Shown in pieces: positions 45,801 through 64,000 of a stretch of DNA of 64,000 nt. A program made the translations under genes and the position numbers. This stretch comes from Sphagnum magellanicum (taxonomy: Eukaryota > Streptophyta > Sphagnopsida > Sphagnales > Sphagnaceae), in the NCBI GenBank assembly GCA_021904315.1, contig CM038910.1:14322001-14386000 (forward strand). Reading direction: 5' to 3'. Under the pieces are notes generated by a model. It was not told where the DNA came from. It made no database searches and saw only the letters and a list, made by a program, of their open reading frames with translations. Numbering within the stretch: the stretch's first letter is position 1; each line of letters begins with the position of its first letter.

Positions 45801-48354
45801 TATTGAATCTTGGAGACTAAAACCATGTGGTTAAGGAAAAAGTTTTGAATTTATAGAATGTACTTTAATAATTAAATAAATCTTTTGAATATTTAAATTC
45901 AAATTTAAGCTTTGCTTTGAAAATGTGAGAAAGGGGTAAAATAATGCTAAAATAGATTATTCTTACTTCTTTCTCACATTATAATATTAAATTGATAAAC
46001 CTGAAAATTCCACTAATGACGATACTAACATTTGAGTTGGTGTAAGGGGGTGACTTTAGGTTCAATAAGTTTGGTCCTATTCGAATAAATGTTGGCTTGG
46101 AATAGTTTTGATGGTGCATTCATGCTAATATGTATTAAGAGCAGCAATAATCACTTTAATGTTTTGTATCTAACATTTAAAAAAATACAAATGGAATTGT
46201 TTTATGCAATGTTAGTTTCAATATAATGATGTATATATTTTGAAAATTAGAAATTAATTTAATAAATTAAAAAACCCAAAAACACATTGAAAGTTGTTAT
46301 TAAGTTTTATGGTTTTAAGTATTTTTAAAGTAGAAAATCACAATTACAACTTCTTGAAAATGAGAAAAAAAGAAATATTTAAACATAATAATATAATGAA
46401 ATATTTAAATTTTTAAAAAAAGTTGTACAATATTTCAAGAATAATCATAGATTAAGTGGTCACTTAGAGGGGTTGAATGTGGTTCTTATTATCACATTTG
46501 CTCCTTTGAATGGAATGGAAAATTATCTTTTCATATTTGTGTTTTTTTTAAGTTGTTCTTTTTTAACATCATAATCATAAATGAAGAAAATGACAAACAA
46601 ATTTCAATATTTTCTTGCATTAATTTGCATTTCATTTACTTTTAGTTGAATTCGAATTTGAATATAATTCTAATGAAATTTGAATTTCATTGAATGTTTT
46701 TGAATTCAGTTCAAATTATATGTAAATGTTATTCAATGGAACCATTTTTTAGATCTTTTCATCATGATTGATAATGTGTAATAATGTGGATCCCAATCAA
46801 TCAAATAGTTTTCTTCTTTCAAGGCTAACTATTTAACCTTTTTCCATTACCCACCTAAATGGGAATGAAATTTTTTTATAGATTTGGGACAAACGATGAT
46901 GAATTATTGAAAAGTGTATGAAAACATAAAAGAACCTTTCCATTGGGGCCAAGGGCATTACATTCAAGGCCACTTTAGAAGAGGGTTCAAAGAGTACGGT
47001 CCAATGAAATTGAGGATTCCTATTGGTCAAGAGTTCTAAATTGGTCCCAAGGTCTTTAGAGGAGAGTCCATGATCAAGGCAAATCAAATTGTGATTTAGT
47101 TTACACGATATCATTTTGGAAGGAAAATTAAAGGAAAGCTTATGGTTTGGATAATCAAAGTGTAAGCTAAGGTCCAAGGTTGTTCATTTTTTTTTTGGGT
47201 TTTGTTTTGGTGTTTTTTTTAACCCTTGTTGTTTGATTTTTGTGACAATGGAAAATATGTTGTGGATTGAGGACATTGTTCGAAATACATCAACTCCTCG
47301 ATTTTTGACGAATTTTAAAGTTGATATGGCTGGTCTTCTGGATCCATAAAAAACTCCATGCAAAATAGCATAGCATAGCATTCATCATATTTCAATGTTG
47401 TCCAATAGTTACTTGTTGTAGTGCAATTAATTGTGCAATCACTCAATGCATGGTCATAGTAAAAACAAGGGCCATTAATATTTTGTGCACATGATCATCC
47501 ATTGCGTGTAATAAGAATAATAATTAAAAAAAGAGAAAAAACCCATGAGACAAAATTTTAAAAAAACAGAATAGACCAAAGGGTAACTTAATCCTCTCAC
47601 ATGTCAATCACATATTTTTTGATATTGGACCCCAAGCCTGTAGACTCACTCATTGTACCCTTTTTAAAATGTTTTTTTAATATAAAAAAAGGTGCAATTC
47701 AAGGTTCAATTTGCTTCAAATTGGTTCCCGGACCTTTGTCTAAAGTGACTCTCATGTACATAAAAATGCAGTGTTCTTTCCTAGAACCAAAACTGCAAAA
47801 AAACTTGATGGGGACAGTGAGAATGATTCACCCACTTGGTGTAATTTAACTCACCTTCACTCTAAACTCTCCATGTTCATGGATGGGAACAACAAAATAA
47901 CTTGCAAACTACTTTGGATTTGGTAAACATTGGTAGAGGCCCACATACTTGGTGTGGGTGTACTTGCTCTCCAAGAACTAGCTTGAAAAGGTGAAGGAAC
48001 CGATGTAGGAGCTGGTTCACCATGATACCCTGATTACCATGGTGCCAGTGTGGGTGCTGGTTCAACCAAGGTGGAAAGCCTAGGGCCAGGCCAAAGGAAG
48101 GAGTGCATCCCACAAGCCACTGTGGAGGGAAGATGGTAATCATCAAGAGATCTTCATTGTGGGCAGTACAAAACTATTGGCTGCTTCTTTTGTTTGCTGA
48201 TTGCCCATTTGGCCAAATAAGATGTGTCTTGGTGGTGGCCAAACACATCTCGGTGCTACCCAGACACTCTTTGGGTTGGTGTTGTGCACATCTTGCACCT
48301 ATAATGGACATTAGGTCTTGTGTGTAATGGACATTAGATTTTTGTAATACTCTT
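42891..48354. other. AT-rich intergenic DNA, no supported gene
   Basis: Single-copy-looking AT-rich sequence, interrupted at 45015-45140 by a repeat listed separately. Open frames at 43563-43745 (+), 46833-47177 (-, 114 codons) and 47601-47849 (+) show no known motif. A GC-richer patch with repeated 'gagctggttcacc' and 'gtgctggttcaacc' words lies at 47930-48330. I cannot assign a function to any of it. Confidence 0.4.
45015..45140 (-). repeat. Dispersed repeat family D, copy 3 (partial)
   Basis: On the minus strand it reads 'attttgtgatgtaatc', 'gaaattagccaaatgtggtt', 'agaaagtaaaaaagttg', in the order found in copies 1 and 2 but more diverged. Confidence 0.55.
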
Positions 48355-48545
48355 TTTCTTTGGCAAATCTTCACATTTTTTTGACCTGAACTATATGATT
48401 TCAACACATACAAAGGATTTTTGTGAAAAACATGGCCTTCATTTGCCAGATTTCTACAACATGTTCGAGCAGGTAGCCAAAGTCAAAAAAGGATTTCTTC
48501 AACTTTCATATATGGTCTATAGCCAAATTTGATTAAATATTGTAT
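48355..48545 (-). repeat. Dispersed repeat family D, copy 4 (partial)
   Basis: On the minus strand it reads 'atttggctatagacc', 'tatgaaagttgaagaaatcc', 'ttgtagaaatctggcaaatg', 'aaaaatcctttgtatgtg', matching the order of the family. A run of 13 G follows at about 48563-48575. Confidence 0.55.
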
Positions 48546-50997
48546 GGCTGCATGAGGAAATTGGGGGGGGGGGGGAAACAAAACAAATGGTTCTCTATAG
48601 CTATAATAACCTCCAACAAGATTTGTTTACAAAGTGTGCAAGGCATTTCATAAAATGAAATGCCCACACCTGCAAAATGTCTATTATCAGTTTTCTTTTT
48701 CTTGTGACACGGGTACCCACAAGGTATCACGAGAATTTCTTTAAAAAATTAAAATCCCACGCCATGGAATGCCCTTGGCCACAAGCATTACCTGAATTGG
48801 CCCGCCTGGGCTCTGCCTAGTGCGGTCCCTTATTCTGGTAGTCCAATGCCCGAGGTGTTGGCATTGGGTGTTAACTTTCACAAACAAACACAGCTGAAAA
48901 GCAAAACAATTGTATGACCCACCAGTCAGGAGAGTCCTATTGCAGGGACGCCAGATTTGACATTTTGCTATACATTTTCAAACTAGAGCGACAAGTTGCT
49001 TTTTCTTCGGGATTAGAGTTATCCATAAAGTCCTGCCTTTCCTTTTCCCTGAGCGCCTCCACTGCTCCTACATATATTTTCACTGCTCCTACCTGTACAA
49101 CTACTGTAATTACTCTCCAACCTTGTGCATTAAATGCTGAGTTTCAGCATTTCATACTGAGATTTAATAAAATTTTCTCCCTTTGGAGATACCACTGAAA
49201 GAGGGGGATAGGGGGTGAAATTACTGATAACTCTATAATGTTTCTAAAATAAAATAGGGAATCAGAAAACGAAAAACTCTGCACTACACCATTAAATTGT
49301 ACATAATAAAAATACATCAACTCAGATTTTGATGACTCGTCTAAAATTTGCGAGGCCCGTGCTAGAGTTTTCGGGCAACGATTTTGGTGTCATCGATGAA
49401 GCAGCTGGGCAGGCAACTGCGAAAGGAAGGATGCGTTTCTGATGAGTTCAGCAGAGTTCTGAGCATTGACAAGGGAGTAGGGTACATACGCTGCTCCTCC
49501 ACCCTACTTCTCCACTGCAGGAAACTAAAGATGGTGTGGAAGCAACAACACAGTCACTGCAGCTTGCAAGAGAGATAGCATTATTTACGTTATATTGTCT
49601 ACACAAACAAGAAATGATGTAAACCTGACAAACTTTATTTATGAACACATCACAAGGAGAACAAAAAGGAAAAAAGAAGGGGAAAATTTAAAGGATGTCA
49701 GGTTAGTACCAACTAGATGTCAAAATCTCTCCATCTCAACAACCCACCGCCTTAATAAGTCAGTCACGATGATAGTAGGGTGTGTTCTGAAGGGCCGGAA
49801 GTTGGGAAGTAGCGGTGGTGGCGATGGGGGTTGTGTTCCAAAGGGGCAGAAGTTGGGAAACTAGATGAAGAATGCTCACGTCCTTTGCAATCTAACTGAA
49901 ATTTTTTTGACGAAGAAAAGTGACTAGTACAGAAAGACATCACATTCCTGGCTATATATTTGCGGTAGTAATAAAAAGCATTGAACCCAAACAATTAAGT
50001 CAAACATAATATAATATTTGAGGATTTGTCGCGGATCAGCAACCAGGAAAACAAAATTTAAAGAAAAAATAATAATTGGGTGCGAATTTTGTCGCTGCTT
50101 GCCATTTTGTCTTTCTTGTGCGACTTGTGAAAGGCAACAAAAAGAGCTTTTAAGTTCTCAAGACTCGCACAGCAGCACTGTTGTTGTAGTGTAGTTTCAT
50201 GCTCTGTTTTTAGTTTTAATTCCCAGCACAGCGGCAGTCTTCCTCCTCCTGCCTGTAGCTAAGAAGCTTCAGCTAGCATGACCGTAGACAGTAGATTCTT
50301 TCTCTTCTTTCTCGCTGATGTTGAGCTATTTCATATCTGTTGTTATCTTATCTTCGTGTCAAGCTCGGAGTTTTGGTGCATGCAGTAGCCGTCTGCTGCT
50401 TTGCACTAAGTCTGCAACATGTCGGTGGCAAAAAGCTTCCAGACATCTTCTCAACGAATCTGATCTTCCCTGATGTGTCTCGTCTCGAAGCCGAAACCAC
50501 CCACTACAAGATAGCATCATCATCATGCTGCTGCTGCTGCTGTTGTATCGGCTAGCACAGAGACGACAATGTCGAATCATTTAGCTGACGGGTGAAAAGG
50601 AAAGTGACGACGAGTGCGTTGTTCAGTGGTAAGAAGAGCCATGGGCCGCTTGCTGTTGCTGAGAGTTGTTGTAGGTCGGGGGTTCAGAACGGACGTGACT
50701 CCTGGAAGAAGCCAACGGAAAGCGTGAAATGCTTCTGGTAAGGATACCTACTGCCTGTTTGCACACCCCGCGTGCAAGAGCAGGTTTCACTCATGAGGGT
50801 TTTGGAGATGGTGAACTGATGAGGAGCGAGGCTCTGCTCCAACTATGTTGCCCCGCTCCTTCTCTTTGCATCTGAGAAAGGAACGTCAAATCTTCGAGTT
50901 GTACAGACCCCTCCGGTGTTCATTTACGAGCTGTCGCGAGAACTAGTCTTTTCTTTGTGACGCAGCAGAGCAAACTTGGGCTGGTCAACAACAACAA
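48546..50997. other. Upstream region of the LRR kinase
   Basis: Composition rises towards gene-like values from about 48740. The part nearest the start codon (about 50200-50997) should contain the promoter and 5' UTR, but I cannot place a TATA box or transcription start. Short ATG frames such as 50340-50555 precede the main start. At 50521-50545 a CAT/CTG triplet run occurs. A short tandem near 49778-49858 repeats 'gtgttc', 'aagggg' and 'agaagttggg' words. Confidence 0.4.
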
Positions 50998-58910
<7,913 letters not shown>

Positions 58911-61900
58911 AGCAACCATACCAGTTGCATTTTTTGGAACACCAAACACACAAGATGCTTCAAGTTCAGCATGTGAGCAAGGCAGTGGATCCTGAGACCT
59001 GCAGCTCTGGTGCACCCATCAAAGAAGATGGAGCATCAGAGGTTAGTCTTAATCACCTTGCCACAGATCCAAGAGAAACCTTCCAGAATTTAAGAATGCT
59101 GATGTCATTTCTGTTAAAAGATTATTTTTAGTGCTAAAAGAATCAGGAGAAGTCCTTGCAGAGATGTTCAGAAATTCAGTTTTCCTGCACTCATGGCAGG
59201 GAATGACAACTAGGCTGTGAAATTAAATGGCTGTAGTTAGGTAACAAGTGGATATCCAGTTGCATATTCAGCAAGAGAATCTCTATGTGTTTGAATTGTC
59301 TGTTGTGAAACATCTAGTTAGGTTGCCATCCAAACAAAGATGGAGATTTGATATTCCAAGTTCAAGCATGATCAGTGAAGCTAAGATGCACACATGGAGA
59401 TTAAATGTCTGTTTTGGTCACTGGGACAAAAGTTGCAGGTTGATGGTCTCAAGCAAGAAACCTTCCATCAGAAACCTGTTTCACAGCTTACCTTCCTAAC
59501 AGGCAAGACAGCAAAACCATCCTTTGTTCTTTTTAACAGCTTTCTTTTGCATTTGGTTCCTCAATTTGTCAACATTGTTAACAATGTAGATTAGACCTTT
59601 CATGAAGCTGACAGGAAAACGAAATTCATTATTTAAACATTTGGGCAGACCAGCAGTGACATGTGTCATGGACCAAAATGACTTGTGTATCTTTTGACCA
59701 CTGTCCCCAAGGCAAAGGAGTGTAGGAAATGTCCTCAAAGGAATCCAAAAGAGAGAAGTAGAAACATGGAACATGGAGAGAATGCCTTGGAATGAGCTGC
59801 AAAAGTCTGGCTACAGTGTCTGACTAATAGATGTATAGTCTATTACATGGCCATCTACTATACCATATGTCACAGTTTCCTTTTCAGCTATGTTGTGTTT
59901 GTCCATTATGTGCCATTTGGAACATCATACAGTTGTGAAATGTGAAGGTAGCAGTAAAATGGATACACCTACACAATTTCTTTGTGAGCAATGTGGAGTT
60001 TGCCCATTATCCCACCTGCAACATGTTGCAGTTTGTGAAAGGTGAAGGGAAAATCCAAGCTAGAGAAATGATGAGTGCATTGATCACTCTTGGATAGAGA
60101 AAAGGATACCAAACTTCCATGCTTTTATTTGGAGGGACTTTCAGAAGATGATTTGGGTGTCTAGAGGCATAAAGTTTTGTGTCATGATTATATATTGTTC
60201 AAATAATGTTGTGATGAAAATGCTTGAGAATGAATTAAGTTATGGTTATGTGCTAGTCAAGTAAATCACCAAGTAGATAGATTCATTGACAAATCCCATT
60301 TTTTCCTTAGACATTTTTGGTTCCATAACAAAAACGTGTCAACATTGTTATAGTATACAGAGAAATGGAAAGGCAAAGACCATTGCAAGGGATAGTCATT
60401 AGTATCAATGGAATTGGATTATGAAATTCGAAAAAGCTCAAATGTTGTGTGCTTTTAAAAATTAATTTCTTAAGTCTTATTATCATACAAGTTAAAAAAT
60501 TCCTTAAAAGGGCATTGTTGCATTAATTCTAAGACGTCAAGGTTCATTGGGAGCAAAGTTGTTTTAAATTAGAATTGTGATTAGAGGCCCGTATATTTAC
60601 GCAAGTCAACTTTTGAGTGCATTTGGAAAGTCAAACAATAGAAACATGTAATTTATGGATTTGAATGAACTCCTTCCCCAAACTTTTGCTTCTTTCCAAA
60701 TTGACATTGTACATCAAACAAAGGTTGAAATGGTAGCAACTCTAGAAAGAAACTTTGGGAATGAATATGCATGTTTTGTATTGGAATCATCATGCCTATA
60801 ATTTTTTCATTGGTGGGTGTGAATCATGATTTATGTTTGAGTTTTAATCAAATAAAAATTGGGAAAATAACAAAGTAAAGATGGGATTTGTGACTAAACT
60901 TTATTGAGGATTATGTGAAACTAGTTCAAGTCACAATTAATGGTGGTGTCCAATCAATGTTCATCATCCTTTCAATGAAAGGTGATTTACCATGGTGGAT
61001 CAAATGAGCAAGGGAGAACAACTTACAAAAGTTATTAATCCATTATAAGTTGGACCTTGTATTCAACATCCTCAACAAACCATAGAAGAAGTGGAGAACA
61101 TTCAAAGGAATTAGATCTGAATTGGATATCTTAACTCTCAAAATTTGGTCATTGGTTCCAAGTAGTGCCATTGGCAAATGGGCAAAAAGAAGTATAGGAG
61201 ATGGTTGAAAGCATGCACAACATTGTGCTTCAAGCAACGAAAAATGATTTTAGGGAGTCATAATTCATTTCCATTTTCTATTAATGAAATCACTAGCATC
61301 AACAATTAAAGTTTGCTATCTATTCATAGCTATATTATGCAAGGATGAAAGCATATACCCATTCCATTCACGACCATATGTACAAGAGAGTTCCTCAAAA
61401 TTGTTGTCACAGAACACAATTTCTTAAATTTAAAAAATTTGACAAGATGTGTACACCAAACTTGATAATAATATTGTGAACTTTGGGAAACTTTGAGAAG
61501 TTTGAAACTTGACTTAATCAATTCTTCCAAAAAAAATTCAACAGAAGATGACCAAAATAATATTTATCACATAGTATGAAAAATGAGAAATATATTTCAA
61601 AAGTGAAGTTATAGCTAGTATTTTTTATGAATTTTTAAATGAAGAATGAAAATGATATAAGAAAAGATAATCCACCAATTTATTTGAAAATTATTACTTT
61701 CATATAAACAATTTGGTCAAAAACATGATTTTTCAATGTTGGTAAACCATTAAAAAAATATTATTCAATATTTTAATCAACGAAACATGTCAAATGAAAG
61801 AGGGGAAGATTGTTGAGGTGGGCATAATTTTATTTTTTTTCATTTTTTTTCTTGTTAAATGGAACATGTCACCAATATGACACCCTATGGTCATCAAAAA

Positions 61901-62152
61901 TTTGCATGTTATATATAGTATATACATTGAATGTACCCAATCCTCTTAATTTGATCGTTGAATCAATGTTAATTTTGATTTAAAATGAACTTTGAGGTAC
62001 AAAAAATTGTCATGCACATTCCAAAAACATTGTCCTTGAATTCAAAATTGTCATCAAGAAAAAGTTCACTATACATTATCATACTTGTTATACGTCACCA
62101 TTTTTTGCCTAAAGTGATTCACCTTTAGTGTGTTTTTCCCCTAACCCTAGAA
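58911..62152. other. 3' flank of the LRR kinase and intergenic DNA
   Basis: The first several hundred bases should be the 3' UTR. Short open frames there (58907-59131, 59248-59499) are not recognised. Around 59890-60055 a phrase ('gtttgtccattatgtgcca', 'gtttgcccattatcccacc') is repeated after about 110 bases. From about 60180 the sequence turns AT-rich, with nothing identifiable. Confidence 0.4.
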
Positions 62153-62735
62153 AAATTTGTGGAAGACAAAAATGCAAACCATTTGACAAAGTTACTTTGG
62201 GGGAATTTAAGCAAGCACAATGGACTAATTGAAGCTAAAATTGCAAGGATTAAAGTAATATGTTTGGGAGCTTATGGTCTTATTATTTTTCAAAGGTTTG
62301 AAGATAGTGTAATAGTGTAAACGAAAATTCAACATACCCCATTTCTCTTTGGTGTGCAGTACATAGCACATAAGACAAACTTGGTTGTTCAAGCTTTGTC
62401 ACACTTGTCAATTGTTGCAAAGTTTGAAGATCTATTTATAAAATTGTGTGGGTATTTTTCAAGGTCTCATAAATGTGCCCTTGAATTTTCCAACCTTAAT
62501 ATTATAAGTGTGAAAACTCGTTAAATTAGCATGTTGGAACCATTGAAAAGAATCAAGATGGCCCTTGATGCTCCATCCACCCAAGCTAATGTTGATGTTC
62601 TATGTGATGTTGCAAGTATTTAGACCTTCCATGTTTGTTACCCTTGTTGGAATGTGTGCATAATCTGATCAAATTTGGAAAGTCCAAGGATTTCTTTGTT
62701 TGTGATTATATTGTTGTCCAAATTTTTTAAGTTGA
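62153..62735 (+). pseudogene. hAT-like transposase-derived pseudogene fragment
   Basis: One frame runs from 62153 to 62623 with only two internal stops (62318, 62522). It reads VICLGAYGLIIFQRFED, then FGVQYIAHKTNLVVQALSHL, EDLFIKLCGYFSRSHK and ISMLEPLKRIKMAL. After a frameshift near 62625 it continues LLECVHNLIKFGKSKDFFVC up to about 62735. This order matches a common plant protein family related to hAT transposases (conserved H-x-x-A-H-R-T-N-L, R-W-I-S-M-L and C-D-x-V-x-A stretches). The N-terminal zinc finger and C-terminal dimerisation region are missing. It is non-functional. Recognition is from memory of the family pattern. Confidence 0.7.
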
Positions 62736-62739
62736 TTTG

Positions 62740-62895
62740 TTAGCCCTAGGCTAATCTAGGTTATTCGATCTTAGGTTATTAGTAACCTATAATAACCATG
62801 AGTAATCTAAGGTAAGATAGCCTAAAATAGATTAAAGCAACCTATTATAATAGCTTAGAGTAACCTAGGTAATTACATGCTAGGGTAAATAGATT
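62740..62895. repeat. Short 'taggttatt' snap-back array
   Basis: Words such as ctaggctaatctaggttatt and tagtaacctataataacc alternate in both orientations over about 150 bases. The same vocabulary makes up the large array at 18560-19500. Confidence 0.6.
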
Positions 62896-62969
62896 TAAAT
62901 TATGTAGGTAAGATGAGAAGAAATGTTCATAGTAATATATGATGACAAAAAATTATAACTTGATGAAAA

Positions 62970-63040
62970 CATGATGTAATGGTTAAAGACTTGGATTCTT
63001 AATGTGAAGGTGAGGGGTTCAAACCCTCATATTTCCAACC
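62970..63040 (+). mobile_element. tRNA-like Pol III promoter remnant (SINE or tRNA pseudogene)
   Basis: A box A-like segment (taatggttaaagacttgg, 62977-62994) is followed, about 30 bases on, by a good box B (ggttcaaaccc, 63016-63026). The TTCTTAA between them looks like an anticodon loop of a Lys-type (CTT) tRNA. Neither the anticodon stem nor the acceptor stem pairs, so this is not a working tRNA. A tRNA-derived SINE head is the best reading. No poly-A tail or target-site duplication was identified. Confidence 0.5.
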
Positions 63041-64000
63041 TACTTGAATGTGCCTAATTATCCATATTAGCACCTACTTAATCTAGTCTTAAGTTTTTTG
63101 CTTAGCATAGGTAGCAACATATGTTAGTTTAGGTTGTCACGTGGCTACCAATCATTGGTTAGAAAACCCAATAATATTCACAAAATAATGTACATCTAAC
63201 AACTAGATACGCATGTCAATTTTTTTCCCTTCATGATTCTAGTCGTTTTTATTGTATTTGTTTCCATGGTTTACAATTATTACCATGGAAATGATTGTGG
63301 TAAAAACAATAGGTTCAAATTGATTACATAATCATGTACTCACATGTAGTTGTATTTGCATAAAATGACTATTTTTCCTAGTAGTAAATATTACTTTTTC
63401 TTGTAATGTTGGCTAAAACCCACATGTGAAACAAATGTTCCTTTTGCATCTTGTTGTGTTGAAGCAAATATATTGTCTACCAAAAAAAAAATGGTTAATG
63501 CATTTGGGTATGGACATGTTTTAGATATCCAAAGATTTTAATTCAAATTGACCATGAAAAAATATGCAAAAGAAACAATGAATGCATCGTTTGATTAAAA
63601 TATATTCACCAAGTTGTGGGTAAGGTTGTCATCCCATGAACTTTTGTTGAACCAATTCAATGAATTCATGAAATTAACTAAATTACCAACAATTCAAATA
63701 TTCAAATCAATGGAAGATGAATGATGTTTTAAGACTCTAAATTTCATGAAAACAAAGTTGAAGAATTGGTTGGGAGGACACTTAAATATGGTCCATATGT
63801 ATTTTCAAATGTTTTACACAAATGAAACCTTTCTTTCCAAAAAACCATCACAAATTGGAAAGAGTTCAAACCAAGATCTCCATATATGGTCTTATTGTCT
63901 AATTCAAACAGGTTACATAGTGAACTCTTTTTTGGTAGTAGTATTCTCTTTGCCACAAAGGACCATCAATTACAAGTTTCATGCTAGTGTTTTCAAATGA
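63041..64000. other. Intergenic DNA, no supported gene
   Basis: AT-rich. Open frames at 63744-63956 (-) and 63746 to the window end (+) overlap each other and show no motif. Confidence 0.4.

Noticed and set aside
46833..47177. 114-codon open frame on the minus strand
   Set aside because: No recognisable domain, an ordinary residue mix for translated AT-rich DNA, and no splice or promoter context. Not supportable as a gene.
50610..50700. tRNA-like stretch (ttcagtggtaagaag ... gggggttcagaacgg) upstream of the LRR kinase
   Set aside because: Box A is fair but box B is imperfect, and no cloverleaf stems form. Too weak to call a tRNA or SINE.

Overview
The window is nuclear DNA of a land plant. 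Three multi-exon genes with GT-AG introns and plant-type products sit at the two ends. The roughly 43 kb between them is AT-rich, almost gene-free, and packed with decayed retrotransposon parts, solo LTRs, tandem repeats and dispersed repeats. Nothing seen fixes the species. Calmodulin with four exons, an LRR kinase with nearly one exon per repeat, chromodomain Ty3/gypsy elements and a hAT-like pseudogene would suit many plant lineages, possibly a seedless one, but that is a guess.

Left genic block (1-6.2 kb). The 3' end of a Golgi glycosyltransferase of family GT61, most like plant core beta-1,2-xylosyltransferase, lies on the + strand (1-897). A complete 149-residue calmodulin gene lies on the - strand (4328-5469, four exons), tail to tail with it. 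A GC-richer block of unknown nature (5.85-6.18 kb) lies upstream of calmodulin and ends abruptly against AT-rich DNA.

Repeat-rich middle (6.2-49 kb). A 5'-truncated, frameshifted Ty3/gypsy chromovirus (pol 12.07-10.53 kb, 3' LTR 9729-8817, - strand) is followed by a solo LTR of a second family (12746-13325) with a perfect 5-bp target-site duplication. A second copy of that LTR at 20665-22230 is split by a solo LTR of the first family (20895-21792), giving a readable order of insertion. Between and after these are a 1.24-kb tandem duplication, (TA)n tracts, degenerate snap-back arrays, a 94-bp tandem repeat, a foldback element, a 69-bp minisatellite, and dispersed families found in two to four copies. 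No functional gene was recognised here.

Right genic block (49-60 kb). A complete LRR receptor-like kinase of 768 residues can be assembled from 20 exons (50998-58910, + strand). All splice phases agree, and one intron appears to use a GC donor. Downstream are a hAT-like transposase pseudogene (62.15-62.74 kb) and a tRNA-like (SINE-type) Pol III remnant (about 63.0 kb).

The three genes (N-glycan processing, calcium sensing, cell-surface signalling) share no operon-like logic and are simply neighbours. I found no convincing undescribed molecular system. The most informative structures are the nested LTR history, the conserved hairpin inside one LTR family, the 69-bp array with its single-unit relative 9 kb away, and the GC-AG intron in the kinase.
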